Assembly: GCF_035762065.1 (NCBI RefSeq)
Contig: NZ_DASTPW010000015.1
Location: forward strand, 1 to 64,000
DNA length: 64,000 nucleotides
DNA from: Methylibium sp035762065
Lineage (GTDB): Bacteria > Pseudomonadota > Gammaproteobacteria > Burkholderiales > Burkholderiaceae_C
Direction of reading: 5' to 3'
Part shown: piece by piece, positions 11,011-20,004 of the stretch
How positions within the stretch are numbered: the first letter of the stretch is position 1
How the letters are laid out: each line of letters opens with the position of its first letter
Translations under genes and position numbers: made by a program
Notes under the pieces: model-generated
What the model saw: only the letters and a program-made list of their open reading frames with translations
Told to the model about the DNA's origin: nothing
The model's database searches: none

Positions 11011-12126
11011 ATGCCCACCGCCATGAACATGACGCTCTGCTCGCCTTCCCCTTCGCTGCGGCGGCTCGGCCTGCTGCTCGCCGTCGCGGCTGCGCCCGCG
11101 GTCGCGCCGGCGGCCGACGCCGGCCGTGCCTTCGTCACCAACGAGAAGGGCGGCGTCGCGGTCGTCGATCTCGCGACGATGCAGCTCAAGCGCGACTTCG
11201 CCACCGGCCTCGAGGGCGCGCGCGGCATCAGCCTCACCGGCGACGGCCGCTGGCTGCTGACGGCCAACCGGGGCAGCGGCGACGTCGCGGTGATCGACGC
11301 GAAGACCGGCGAGGTGACGCGCCGCATCAAGATCGGCGAGAACCCGGAGTTCATCCGCGTCCGCGGCGACTTCGCCTACGTGAGTTACGAGCCGGGCGAG
11401 CGCCCGGGCGGCCCGCCGCCGATGCCGGGCGCCTCGGCGCCGGCCGCGGCCCCCGACAGCGGCAAGCCGGAGGAGGACGACGAGGCGGAGGAGCCGGCCG
11501 AAGTCGCGGTGATCGACCTCAAGCGCTGGCAGGTGGTCAAGCGCATCAAGAGCGGCCGCGAGACCGAGGGCATCGAGTTCTCGCGCGACGGCCGGCACAT
11601 GGTCGTCACCAACGAAGGCGACCAGACGGTCTCGATGTACGACCGCGCCAGCGGCAAGCTGCTGCGCAGCGTGAAGACCGCGAAGTGGGGCACGCGCCCG
11701 CGCGGCATCGCGCGCCTGCCCGACGGCAGCGGCTACCTGGTGACGCTGGAGTTCTCGGCCAAGCTGGTGCTGCTCGACAACCAGCTGCGCTTCAAGCGCG
11801 AGATCGCCACCGGCAACAGCCCCTACGGCGTCGCCTTCGATCCGAGCGGCCAGCGGCTGTACGTCGCCTCGGCGCGCTCGGACCGCGTCGACGTGTTCGA
11901 CGCGAAGACCTACGCGCCGCTGATGCAGCTGCCGGTGGGCAAGCGCTGCTGGCACTTCAGCTTCACGCCGGCCGGCGACAAGCTGCTGGTCGCCTGCGGC
12001 CGCTCAGACGCGCTCTACACCTTCGACCTGCCGCAGCACACGCCGGCCGCGCGCATCGAGGGCCTGGCGATGCCCTGGGGCATCGTGACCTCGCCGAAGG
12101 CCGTCGGCAGCATCGACACCTACTGA
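11011..12126 (+). CDS. Secreted YVTN/NHL-type beta-propeller protein
   Basis: A 371-residue protein with an N-terminal signal peptide (hydrophobic LGLLLAVAAAPAVAPAA) and repeated blades of the YVTN type, for example GRAFVTNEKGGVAVVDLATM, NRGSGDVAVIDAKTGEV and YVASARSDRVDVFDAKTY. A Pro/Ala/Glu-rich insertion (about residues 130-160) interrupts one blade. It probably folds as a seven-bladed propeller in the periplasm. Such proteins often accompany PQQ-dependent or other periplasmic dehydrogenases, but no such enzyme is adjacent, so the function stays open. The start is one of three close ATGs (11011, 11023, 11029); AAGGA lies just ahead of the first. Confidence 0.75.
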   Translation: MPTAMNMTLCSPSPSLRRLGLLLAVAAAPAVAPAADAGRAFVTNEKGGVAVVDLATMQLKRDFATGLEGARGISLTGDGRWLLTANRGSGDVAVIDAKTGEVTRRIKIGENPEFIRVRGDFAYVSYEPGERPGGPPPMPGASAPAAAPDSGKPEEDDEAEEPAEVAVIDLKRWQVVKRIKSGRETEGIEFSRDGRHMVVTNEGDQTVSMYDRASGKLLRSVKTAKWGTRPRGIARLPDGSGYLVTLEFSAKLVLLDNQLRFKREIATGNSPYGVAFDPSGQRLYVASARSDRVDVFDAKTYAPLMQLPVGKRCWHFSFTPAGDKLLVACGRSDALYTFDLPQHTPAARIEGLAMPWGIVTSPKAVGSIDTY

Positions 12127-12168
12127 GCCGCCGGGCCGGCGCCGCCCACGCAGGCGGCGCGGCCCTGC

Positions 12169-12193
12169 TTCGCATCCCCGTCGCCGGCTTCGC
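12169..12193 (+). promoter_or_regulatory. Perfect PIP-type (hrp) box
   Basis: TTCGC (12169-12173), 15 bases, TTCGC (12189-12193). This exactly fits the plant-inducible promoter consensus TTCGC-N15-TTCGC used by HrpX/HrpB-type activators of type III secretion genes (it also fits TTCG-N16-TTCG). A weak -10-like TGCAAT starts 31 bases after the box (12225-12230), a spacing typical of such promoters. TTCGC is common in this GC-rich DNA, so a chance match is possible. Confidence 0.5.
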
Positions 12194-12318
12194 CGGGGGC
12201 GACGGCCGGCCCGCCGGATTCCGCTGCAATGGCGGGCCGTCCTGCCCGACCGCACTCCGATGCATCCGCCCCCGCGCTTTTTCCGTGCACCGACTTACCG
12301 GCGAGCGCGGCCCGGCCG

Positions 12319-15300
12319 ATGATTCCCCGCCTTCGCCATTGGTTCGAAGGGGCCGGCTGGTCGCGCACCGGCCTCGAGCATCCGTTCGGCAGCCGGCTCG
12401 AAACGCGGCACCAGACCGCCCGCAGCGTCGAGACCGAGCCGCTGCTGGCGCGGCGCCCGCCGCCGGACGAGCTGCCGGATCCCAACATCGCCGTGGTCCG
12501 GCCGCACGCATCGGCCGTGCCGCGCGCCTTCGGGTTGACGCCAGGCGCCGCAGGGGCCGGGCCGGCCGGCCCGGCCGAGCGGCGAGCGGCCTGCGAATGG
12601 CTCGTCGCCCGCGCGTTCGCCGGCCCTTTCGAGCCGCAGCCCGCCGACCGCGCACCGGGCGCGGTGCCACCCTCGCCGGCCGCGCAGATGCGGATCGCCG
12701 CCACCCAGCGTGACGACGCCGGCCGGCTCGCCGAGCGGCTCGGCACCCTGTTCGCGGCCGACCCGGCGCTCGACGGCGTGGTGCCCGAAGCGGCGCTGCT
12801 CGTCGAGGCACTGGCCCACCTCGCGGGCCCGCGCGATCCGAGCCGGGCGCTGCGGGCGCTGCAGGCGCTGGAGGCGCTCGACCCGCTCGCGGCCTTCCGG
12901 GCGCCACCGGCCGCCGCGGGACCGTCGGCCGGCGCGGGCGAGGACGTCTGGCGTCTGGTGGCGGACCTCGCCACGGTGCCCAGCGGCGCGGCGCTGCTGC
13001 AGAGGCTGGTGCGCACGCCGGTGCCCGCGCCGCTGGAGCGCGACTTCATGCTGCTGTTCAAGGCCGCCGCCGCGCTGCCCGACGCGGACGCGCGCGCGCC
13101 GACGCCCGCGGCCCTGCGGCGCATCGACGGCGCCGGACGCAGCCTCGCGCGCCAAGCCGTCGTCTGCGCCGCCGCGCGGCTCGCCGGCACCGCGTCGGTG
13201 GCGACCGAGCAGCATGCGTGGGCGCTCAACGCGGTGCGCAACGACCTCTACGACACCGCGGCAGGCAGCCCGTTCGCGCAGATCGAATCGCGGCTGAAGA
13301 AGGTCGGCGTGTGGATCGAGCGCGTCGGCGGCGACCACGGCCTCAAGCCGCGCCAGCCGTTCTTCGGCAAGTCGCCGTTTCGCGCCCTGCAACGCTACGG
13401 CCTGGAACAGGTCGAGCGGGGCGACGATGCGGCGCAGCGGCGCAGCCTCGGCGCGGCGACGCGCACCGCGGTGGCGGCGCTCGGCAACGCCTACGCGAAC
13501 GCGCTGGCCAACCCGCCGGCGGCGGCACCGCGCGGCGAGGCCGCGCAGGTGCGGCTGCAGTTGCGCCGCGCGGCGCTCGAGCACTGCCTCGCGCAGCCCG
13601 GGCCGATGGTGCTGGAAGGGCGCAGGCTCGGCCCGGGGGCGATCGACGACATCGTGGCGCGGCTCGCGGCCGGCGTGCGGGCGCACGGCCCGGCGGCCAT
13701 CGCGCAGGCCACCGTGGCGGCGACCGAGCAGGCCCTGCGGGCGTGGCCCGAGGTGCAGGCCTGGACCCAGAACCCGCCGCGGCTGTCGCCGGAGCGGCTG
13801 GCCCGCTGGGCGGAGCAGGACCTGACGCCGGCCGGCGCGGCGCCGTATCGCGCGGCGCTGGCGCCGGTGAACGACGCCCGGCACGGGCGCGACACCCGGC
13901 GCCCGGCCATCGACATCGAATCGGTGCGCGGCGCCTTGCACGAGGTGGTGCGCGACATCCAGGGTTCGTCGCGGCTGCGCTGGACCAGCGGCGGCGTGGC
14001 CGGCGTCGGCACCAAGGGACTGACCGGCCTGATCTCGAACATCGCCAGCGCGCTGACCGTGCGAGCCCGCGTCGACGCCCGGGTCAACGGTGCGACGCAG
14101 GCGGTGTTCGAGATCGCGATGCCGCCCTACGACATGGAGATCCTGGTCGGCACGCAGCGCCAGACGAGCTGGCAGGTCGGCGGCGGTATCGCGGCCGGGA
14201 GCGATCTCGGCGCGGTGAAGATGGTGGCCGGCCCGGACGTGGTGCTGCACGGCCGCGACGACGCGGACCTTCGTGGCGTGTCGCTGCGGCTGCCGCGCCA
14301 GCGCGGCCGCGAAGCGCCGCTGCGCGCCGATTTCGCCCGGCTGGTGGACGCGCTCCTCGACCGCGATCCGGGCGCCGACGCCGCCGGCCGCACCCTGCTC
14401 AAGCGCCTGCTGCAGGACTTCCCGGAGCTGGCGGTCAACCGCATCGGCCAGGCCGGCGAGCAGCGGCGACGGCGCGGCGGCGGCCTGGAAGCGGTCGCCC
14501 GCGCCGAGTTCGGTCCGGTGCGCCTGAGCGGCGGCGTCGGCAGCGGCTACGAGCACGCGTCGCAGCAGCGCACCTACCGCGACGACACCGGCGCGCTGCG
14601 CGTGCACCGGGAAGTGCATGGTGACGCCAGCCGGCTGTTCGTCGGCGCGACGGCTGCGCTCGGCGCCGGGGGCAGCGTCGCCAAAGGCTTCCGCGGCGCC
14701 AACTCCGAGGCCTCGATCGCGCATCCGTTCGCCACCCTGGCCCCGCAGTTCGACGTCAACGCGCAGGGGCGCAGCTGCCGCGCCGAGTACGTGCTGCGCG
14801 ACGGCGGCGTCGACCCGGCCTCCTTCATCGAGGTCGAGCACCGCACGCTGGCGAACATGCGTCGCTCGGTCGAGGCCGAGCTCGAGCGCTGGATCGACGC
14901 CAAGACGGCCCGTGATCTCCAAACCCGCGCGCCGCCGAACCTCGCGCCCGACGCGATGGCGGCATGGCGCGCCGCGCAGCGCGACGCGGTCCGCGACGAA
15001 GTGCGCGACGGCTTCGAGCGTTTCTTCGCGGGGCTGGCGCACAAGGCGTCCGCGGCGCAGAGCTACGCCGAGCGCCTGCAGCTGCGGCCCGAAGCGGCCC
15101 GGCAGATCAACCAGCTCGAATCGGCGGCCCTGCTGGCCGGACGCAGCGCCGCGCCCGACGCGCCGGCGCGGGCGCAGGTCTTCCACGCCGAGGCCGAGAC
15201 GTTGCGCCGCACGACGACCGCCTGGGTGCCCGCGTCGCTGCGCTCCTACGAGCGGCTGGCGCACCAGGACCAGTGGGGGCTGCAAGCGGGCTTGCTGATC

Positions 15301-15351
15301 ACATCGATCCACACCGCCGACGGTTCGCACATCCGCAGCCGTATCGACTGA
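12319..15351 (+). CDS. Large AWR/RipA-like protein, candidate type III secretion effector
   Basis: A 1010-residue Ala/Arg-rich protein with no signal peptide or membrane helix. The overall architecture, with blocks such as WALNAVRNDLYDTAAGSPF, KSPFRALQRYG, ALHEVVRDIQGSSRLRW and the following Gly-rich segment, reminds me of the AWR (RipA) effectors of Ralstonia and relatives. An Ala-Trp-Arg triad is present at residues 882-884 (14962-14970). The resemblance is from memory and is not proven. The start at 12319 was chosen over an in-frame ATG at 12229 because the PIP-type promoter at 12169 would start transcription near or after 12229. No secretion machinery, chaperone or other effector is in the window. 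Alternative: an uncharacterised cytoplasmic protein. Confidence 0.5.
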   Translation: MIPRLRHWFEGAGWSRTGLEHPFGSRLETRHQTARSVETEPLLARRPPPDELPDPNIAVVRPHASAVPRAFGLTPGAAGAGPAGPAERRAACEWLVARAFAGPFEPQPADRAPGAVPPSPAAQMRIAATQRDDAGRLAERLGTLFAADPALDGVVPEAALLVEALAHLAGPRDPSRALRALQALEALDPLAAFRAPPAAAGPSAGAGEDVWRLVADLATVPSGAALLQRLVRTPVPAPLERDFMLLFKAAAALPDADARAPTPAALRRIDGAGRSLARQAVVCAAARLAGTASVATEQHAWALNAVRNDLYDTAAGSPFAQIESRLKKVGVWIERVGGDHGLKPRQPFFGKSPFRALQRYGLEQVERGDDAAQRRSLGAATRTAVAALGNAYANALANPPAAAPRGEAAQVRLQLRRAALEHCLAQPGPMVLEGRRLGPGAIDDIVARLAAGVRAHGPAAIAQATVAATEQALRAWPEVQAWTQNPPRLSPERLARWAEQDLTPAGAAPYRAALAPVNDARHGRDTRRPAIDIESVRGALHEVVRDIQGSSRLRWTSGGVAGVGTKGLTGLISNIASALTVRARVDARVNGATQAVFEIAMPPYDMEILVGTQRQTSWQVGGGIAAGSDLGAVKMVAGPDVVLHGRDDADLRGVSLRLPRQRGREAPLRADFARLVDALLDRDPGADAAGRTLLKRLLQDFPELAVNRIGQAGEQRRRRGGGLEAVARAEFGPVRLSGGVGSGYEHASQQRTYRDDTGALRVHREVHGDASRLFVGATAALGAGGSVAKGFRGANSEASIAHPFATLAPQFDVNAQGRSCRAEYVLRDGGVDPASFIEVEHRTLANMRRSVEAELERWIDAKTARDLQTRAPPNLAPDAMAAWRAAQRDAVRDEVRDGFERFFAGLAHKASAAQSYAERLQLRPEAARQINQLESAALLAGRSAAPDAPARAQVFHAEAETLRRTTTAWVPASLRSYERLAHQDQWGLQAGLLITSIHTADGSHIRSRID

Positions 15352-15404
15352 CATCGCGCTGATACGCTGCACGGCGCGCCGGGCCAGCCCCGAGCGCACC
15401 GCCC

Positions 15405-16061
15405 ATGACCGCCCTCGTCTACTTCGTCGCGCAAAGCCTCGACGGCTTCATCGCCGGCCCCGAGGGCCAGCTCGACTGGCTGCAGGCCTACGACCGCGCC
15501 GACGACGACCACGGCTATGCCGACTTCATCGCCGGGATCGACGGCCTGGTGATGGGCCGCGCCACCTTCGAGGCGGTGCGCGCCTTCGGCCTGTGGCCGT
15601 ACGGCGAGCGGCCCTGCTGGGTGCTGAGCCGCAGCGAGCCGTCCAGCCTCGGCGCGCTGCCGCCCGGCGTGCAGCCCACGCACCAGCGGCCGAGCCTGAT
15701 CGCCGCGCGCTGGGAGGCGATGGGGCTCCGGCGCGTCTGGCTCGTCGGCGGCGGCCAGACCGCGGCGCTGTTCATGCGCTGCGGCCTGCTCGACGAGCTG
15801 ATCGTCGCGACGGTGCCGACCTGGCTCGGCGCGGGCCGGGCGCTGTTCGCCGCCGGCGACTTCGCGCCGCAGCGCTACACGCTGCGGCACAGCGAGCGCC
15901 ACCCCAGCGGCATCGTCGTCTCGACGCTCGTGCGCGAAGCGGCGGCCGAGGCGCCGCCCGGCGAGGACGCGCCGCCCGCCGGCATCGACATCGACGAGCG
16001 CCTCGGCCGGATGCGCCGCGACCCGCTGACGCAGCACGACACCGAGCCGATCGACCTGTAG
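15405..16061 (+). CDS. RibD C-terminal/dihydrofolate reductase-like protein
   Basis: A 218-residue protein of the stand-alone RibD_C/DHFR-like superfamily (YyaP/YwjB type). Visible marks are the N-terminal strand ALVYFVAQSLDGFIAGPEG, the GIDGLVMGRATFEAV segment and the NADPH-loop region RRVWLVGGGQTAALF. These enzymes use NADPH; the substrate of this subgroup is mostly unknown. Residues after about 180 form a charged tail with no clear fold. It starts 53 bases after the effector-like gene and could be cotranscribed, but nothing links the two functionally. Confidence 0.75.
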   Translation: MTALVYFVAQSLDGFIAGPEGQLDWLQAYDRADDDHGYADFIAGIDGLVMGRATFEAVRAFGLWPYGERPCWVLSRSEPSSLGALPPGVQPTHQRPSLIAARWEAMGLRRVWLVGGGQTAALFMRCGLLDELIVATVPTWLGAGRALFAAGDFAPQRYTLRHSERHPSGIVVSTLVREAAAEAPPGEDAPPAGIDIDERLGRMRRDPLTQHDTEPIDL

Positions 16062-16159
16062 GCGCCGCGCACCGGCCGGGCCGCGGCGATGCGCGGCGCG
16101 CATCGCCGGGCGCACCGATCTCATCGGCCGCGCGCCGAACCCGCGGCGACACTCGGCCG

Positions 16160-17065
16160 ATGCCGCTTTCGCACCTGCTGCTCGCGCTCGCCGTGGTGTT
16201 CGTCTGGGGCACCAACTTCGTTGTGATCAAGTGGGGCCTGGCCGAGCTGCCGCCCTACCTGTTCGCGACGCTGCGCTTCGCGCTGTCGGCCTTCCCGCTG
16301 GTGTTCTTCATCGCGCGGCCGGCGGTGCCGTGGCGCACGCTCGCGGCCTTCGGCGTGCTGCTCGGCGCCGGCCAGTTCGGGCTCCTGTTCCATGCGATGC
16401 AAGCCGACATCTCGCCCGGGCTCGCCTCGCTGGTGATCCAGGCGCAGGTGTTCTTCACGATCGGCCTGGCGATGGCGCTGCGCAGCGAGCGCCCGCGCGC
16501 GGTGCAGGCGGTGGCGCTCGCGCTGGCGGTCGCCGGCATGGCCTGGATCGGCGCGCACACCGACAGCGGCGCGCTCAGCGTCACCGGCCTCGCGCTGGTG
16601 CTCTGCGCGGCCTTCGCCTGGGCGCTGGCGAACACCGTCGCGCGCAGCGCCGGGCGCGTGGACATGCTGGCCTTCATGGTGTGGAGCAGCCTGTTCGCGA
16701 CCGCGGCGCTGGCGGCGATCAGCGTCGTCGTCGAAGGCCCGCAGCGCGGCCTCGCCGCGGTGGCCGCGACGAGCTGGGCCGGCTGGGGCGCCGTCGCCTG
16801 GCAGGCGCTCGGCAACACGCTGTTCGGCTACGGCGCGTGGAACTGGCTGCTCGCGCGCCACCCGGCCGCCACCGTCGCACCGGCCGCGCTGCTGGTGCCG
16901 GTGTTCGGGCTCGGCGCCTCGGCGCTGCTGCTCGGCGAGGCGCTGCCCGGCTGGAAGCTCGGCGCGACCGCGCTGGTGATCGCCGGGCTCGCGCTCAACA
17001 CGCTGGCGAGCCGGCCCCGGCCCGCGCCGGCCCGCCCCGCACTCGCCCCGGAGGACCCGCGATGA
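16160..17065 (+). CDS. EamA-family (DMT) inner-membrane transporter
   Basis: A 301-residue protein with ten hydrophobic helices arranged as two EamA repeats, with the typical opening LALAVVFVWGTNFVVIKWGLAELPPY and the second-repeat end GLGASALLLGEALPGWKLGATALVIAGLALN. Relatives such as E. coli EamA export cysteine and O-acetylserine, so metabolite export is likely, but the substrate cannot be read from sequence. The stop overlaps the glutathione S-transferase start (ATGA at 17062-17065), so the two genes are translationally coupled. Confidence 0.85.
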   Translation: MPLSHLLLALAVVFVWGTNFVVIKWGLAELPPYLFATLRFALSAFPLVFFIARPAVPWRTLAAFGVLLGAGQFGLLFHAMQADISPGLASLVIQAQVFFTIGLAMALRSERPRAVQAVALALAVAGMAWIGAHTDSGALSVTGLALVLCAAFAWALANTVARSAGRVDMLAFMVWSSLFATAALAAISVVVEGPQRGLAAVAATSWAGWGAVAWQALGNTLFGYGAWNWLLARHPAATVAPAALLVPVFGLGASALLLGEALPGWKLGATALVIAGLALNTLASRPRPAPARPALAPEDPR

Positions 17066-17733
17066 CGACGACGATCGAACTGCACCACGCCCCGAGCAGC
17101 GCCGCCATGGCGCCGCACATCCTGCTGACCGAGATCGGCCGGCCGTTCGCGCTGGTGCCGGTGGACCTCGACGCCGGCGCCCAGCGCGACGCCGACTACC
17201 TGCGCCTCAACCCGAACGGCGTCGTGCCGACCTACGTCGAACGCGGGCCGCAGGCCGAGCCGCTGGTGCTGTTCGAAAGCGCCGCGATCGGCCTGCACCT
17301 GGCCGACGCGCACCCGCAGGCGCAACTCGCCCCGCCGGTCGGCAGCCGCGAGCGCGCGCACTACACGAAGTGGATGCTGTGGCTCGCCGGCACGCTGCAC
17401 GCCAACCTGATCCCGTACTTCTATCCGCAGCGCTGGGCCGCCGAGGGCAACGCGGCCGGCGCGGCCGAAGTCAAGGCCTGCGCCGAGGCGCGCGTCGGGC
17501 CGCTGCTCGACCGGCTCGACGCCGAACTCGCACGCCACGGCGCGCCCTGGCTGCTCGGCGAGCACTACCGCGCGGTCGACGCGCACGCGCTGATGCTGTG
17601 CCGCTGGACGCGCCGCTTCGCGCACCCGGCGCGCGAGCGGCCGGCGCTCGGCGCCTACCTGGGCCGCGTGCTCGAACGACCGGCGGTGCGCACGGTGTTC
17701 GAACGCGAAGCGATCGCGGACCGCTGGGTGTGA
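17062..17733 (+). CDS. Glutathione S-transferase
   Basis: A 223-residue GST. The thioredoxin-like N-terminal domain (residues 1-80) has the opening IELHHAPSSAAMAPHILLTEIG, the cis-Pro context NPNGVVPTYVE and the ESAAIGLHLAD motif at the glutathione site. The helical C-terminal domain contains WLLGEHYRAVDAHALMLCRW, the usual N-capping region. The first-helix serines (PSSAAM) are the likely activating residues, as in beta/nu-type bacterial GSTs. ATGA overlap couples it to the EamA transporter; a shared detoxification or export role is an inference. Confidence 0.85.
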   Translation: MTTTIELHHAPSSAAMAPHILLTEIGRPFALVPVDLDAGAQRDADYLRLNPNGVVPTYVERGPQAEPLVLFESAAIGLHLADAHPQAQLAPPVGSRERAHYTKWMLWLAGTLHANLIPYFYPQRWAAEGNAAGAAEVKACAEARVGPLLDRLDAELARHGAPWLLGEHYRAVDAHALMLCRWTRRFAHPARERPALGAYLGRVLERPAVRTVFEREAIADRWV

Positions 17734-17738
17734 GGCGC

Positions 17739-17755
17739 GGCGGGTTCAGCCCGCC
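17739..17755. terminator. Short hairpin between convergent genes
   Basis: GGCGGG and CCCGCC pair around a 5-base loop. It lies between the GST stop (17733) and the minus-strand aminotransferase, whose stop codon is in the loop. It may terminate both transcripts; no U tract. Confidence 0.4.
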
Positions 17756-18936
17756 ATCACCTTCGCGATCGCATCGGCCGCGCGCACGACGTTGCCGGTG
17801 TTGAGCCCGGCCACGCAGATGCGCCCCGAGCGCACGAGGTAGACGCCGTGCCGCTCGCGCAGCGCGTCGACCTGCTCGGGCGCCAGCCCGGTGTAGCTGA
17901 ACATGCCGCGCTGGCTCAGCAGGTAGCCGAAGTCGCGTTGGGGCAGGCGCGCGACGAGCGCGTCGTGCAGCGCGCGGCGCATCGCGGCGATGCGCCCGCG
18001 CATCGCGGCAAGCTCGGCTTCCCACTGCGCGCGCAGCGCCGGCTCGCCGAGCACGGCGGCGACGATGCCGCCGGCGTGGATCGGCGGGCTCGAGTAGTTC
18101 GCACGGATCGTCGCCTTCAGCTGGCCCAGCACGCGCTCGGCTTCGGCCGCGCTCGGGCAGACGACGCTCAAGGCGCCGCAGCGCTCGCCGTAGACGCTCA
18201 TGCTCTTGCTGAAGGAGTTGGCGACGAAGAAGCTCAGGCCCGCGTCGGCCAGCATGCGCACCGCATGGGCGTCGGCATCGAGCCCGTCGCCGAAGCCCTG
18301 GTAGGCGAGGTCGAGGTAGGGCAGCAGGCGCCGCTCCTCCAGCAGCGGGATCAGGCGCTGCCACTGCTCGCGCGAAAGATCGACGCCGGTGGGGTTGTGG
18401 CAGCAGGCGTGCAGCAGCACGACGCTTCCGGCCGGCAGCTGCGCGAGCGTGGCGAGCATCGCGTCGAAGCGCAGTCCGTCCGGCGCGTAGTACGGATAGC
18501 TGTGCGTCGCGAGGCCGGCGCCCTGGAACATCGCCCGGTGGTTGTCCCAGGTCGGGTCGCTGACCCAGACCTCGGCCCGCGGAAACCAGCGCTTGAGGAA
18601 TTCCGCGCCGACCTTGAGCCCGCCGCTCGAGCCGACCGCCTGGATCGTCGCGACGCGCCCCTCGGCAACCGCGCGGTGGCCCGCGCCGAACAGCAGCGCC
18701 TGCACCTGCGCGCGGCAGGCGGCGTCGCCTTCGATCGGCAGGTAGGGCTTGGGCTGCGCGCGCTCGAGCATCAGCGCCTCGGCCTTGCGCACCGAAGCCA
18801 GCACCGGGATGCGCCCGGCATCGTCGAAGTAGATGCCGATCGAAAGATTGACCTTGTCGGCGCGCGGATCTTTCTGGAAGGCTTCGTTGAGGCCGAGGAT
18901 GGGATCGCCGGGGTAGGCGTCGAGGTGCTCGAACAT
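17746..18936 (-). CDS. tyrB: Aromatic amino acid aminotransferase
   Basis: A 396-residue class I PLP aminotransferase of the AspC/TyrB type. Marks are the opening YPGDPILGLNEAFQKDPRADKVNLSIGIYFDD, the PLP-phosphate region VGSSGGLKVG, CCHNPTGVD, and the PLP-lysine in NSFSKSMSVYGERCGAL. The C-terminal substrate arginine region is VYLVRSGRICVAGLN. Length matches the family. It interconverts tyrosine, phenylalanine or aspartate and their 2-oxo acids using 2-oxoglutarate. The start at 18936 has AAGGAG 7 bases away. Aspartate specificity (AspC) cannot be excluded. Confidence 0.88.
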   Translation of the reverse strand: MFEHLDAYPGDPILGLNEAFQKDPRADKVNLSIGIYFDDAGRIPVLASVRKAEALMLERAQPKPYLPIEGDAACRAQVQALLFGAGHRAVAEGRVATIQAVGSSGGLKVGAEFLKRWFPRAEVWVSDPTWDNHRAMFQGAGLATHSYPYYAPDGLRFDAMLATLAQLPAGSVVLLHACCHNPTGVDLSREQWQRLIPLLEERRLLPYLDLAYQGFGDGLDADAHAVRMLADAGLSFFVANSFSKSMSVYGERCGALSVVCPSAAEAERVLGQLKATIRANYSSPPIHAGGIVAAVLGEPALRAQWEAELAAMRGRIAAMRRALHDALVARLPQRDFGYLLSQRGMFSYTGLAPEQVDALRERHGVYLVRSGRICVAGLNTGNVVRAADAIAKVMAG

Positions 18937-19241
18937 GCGCGCGCTCCTTGGGAAGGCGGCGATTATCGAAGTGCGCCGAGCGAGCGACCGGGCCGTCGCG
19001 GGCACCTGACGCGCCGCGTCTGCTGCACCGCCGCGTGAACGGCGCGGGCGCGCGAAGCGTCGCCCGTTTGCGTCGCGCGCGGCACACCGGCGTGACGGGT
19101 TGCGCAATCGCCGCGACCCGCGACGCCGGCCTTCGCGCGATGCTTCGCGGCACCACGTTTGCTTACCGCGACGCGTCGCAACGACGAACGAGCAGGCCGG
19201 CCGCACGCGGCGCCAGGCCCGCCGCGCAGGAGACGAGCCCC
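18937..19241. other. Divergent intergenic region (305 bases)
   Basis: It separates tyrB (minus) and the unknown gene at 19242 (plus). It should hold both promoters and the tyrB ribosome site; AGGAGA precedes the plus-strand start. I see no RNA gene, repeat or convincing short ORF in it. Confidence 0.5.
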
Positions 19242-20000
19242 ATGACCGGAGTCGACAAGACCTTGCTTCGCCACCTGCTGTGGATCGACGGCAGCTGGGA
19301 GATCGAGGATTACCAGATCGATCTGCGCCGCCGGCGCTGCGACGTGTGGATCGGCCCGCAGGTCGAGCGCGGCTGGTTCGGCCGGCCGAAGGCGAAGTCG
19401 GCCGCGGGCCAGCAGCAGCACGTGTGGCAGCACGTCGCGCTCGGCGAGATCCGCTTCCACCTGCACGTGACGGTGCCCGAGGGCCGCTCGATCCAGGGCC
19501 TGCACTGGACCGGCACGGTCGGCGAGCCCTTCACCGCCTCGCTCGCGCAGCAGGTCTTCACGCTGTTCAACGAGGGGCTGACGCTGCAGGCGATCTGCAG
19601 CACGCTGAAGCTGTCGCTCAACGACGTCTGGCGCTACCGCTACGCGCTCGACCACGGGCGCGCGCGCGTGCAGAAGGCCGCTGCCTTGGCCGCGGCCGCG
19701 GCCGCCGCCCCGACGGCGCGCCGCACGGGCGATGTCGCCGCCGCGTCGCTCACGACGAGCGAACGCCCGGACAACGTGCCCGACGTGGCCGATCCCGTCT
19801 GGCTGCGGCTGGCCAGCGGCGAGCTGCAGATCGACATCCGCGTGCTCAGCCTGAAGCTGATGCTGACCAAGGTGCGCTCGCACCTGGAGATGATTTCCGA
19901 CGACGAGGTCAAGCTGCTGAAGCTGCGCGATCTGCATCGCTACTTCGTCAAGAACGAGCGCGTGCTCGCGCATGAACTCCAACAACTACGCACGGCATGA
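19242..20000 (+). CDS. Unknown protein with ISL3-transposase-like N-terminus and HTH-like segment
   Basis: A 252-residue protein that I do not recognise as a named family. Residues 5-40 (WIDGSWEIEDYQIDLRRRR) and the following W..H and LH.HV pattern recall the N-terminal part of ISL3-type transposases, but no zinc-ligand cysteines or DDE domain follow. Residues 105-135 (ALTLQAICSTLKLSLNDVWRYRYAL-like) look like a helix-turn-helix. An Ala-rich linker (about 145-160) joins a C-terminal part rich in Lys and Leu (LSLKLMLTKVRSHLEMISDDEVKLLKL). AGGAGA precedes the start. The next gene begins 4 bases after the stop, so the two look like one unit. A domesticated DNA-binding protein is a guess. Confidence 0.55.
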   Translation: MTGVDKTLLRHLLWIDGSWEIEDYQIDLRRRRCDVWIGPQVERGWFGRPKAKSAAGQQQHVWQHVALGEIRFHLHVTVPEGRSIQGLHWTGTVGEPFTASLAQQVFTLFNEGLTLQAICSTLKLSLNDVWRYRYALDHGRARVQKAAALAAAAAAAPTARRTGDVAAASLTTSERPDNVPDVADPVWLRLASGELQIDIRVLSLKLMLTKVRSHLEMISDDEVKLLKLRDLHRYFVKNERVLAHELQQLRTA

Positions 20001-20004
20001 CGCC

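Noticed and set aside
12229..12318. Upstream ATG of the effector-like gene as the real start
   Set aside because: The added 30 residues overlap the expected promoter -10 region and have no ribosome site.
12295..15399. A long antisense frame opposite the effector-like gene
   Set aside because: It shows the same shadow composition (Arg/Gly/His-rich) with no motifs. The plus strand has the more protein-like sequence and the promoter box. Because the plus-strand protein is itself only tentatively recognised, this choice is less certain than elsewhere.
19242..20000. Active insertion sequence
   Set aside because: There is no DDE domain, no terminal inverted repeats and no target duplication; only the N-terminal part resembles a transposase.
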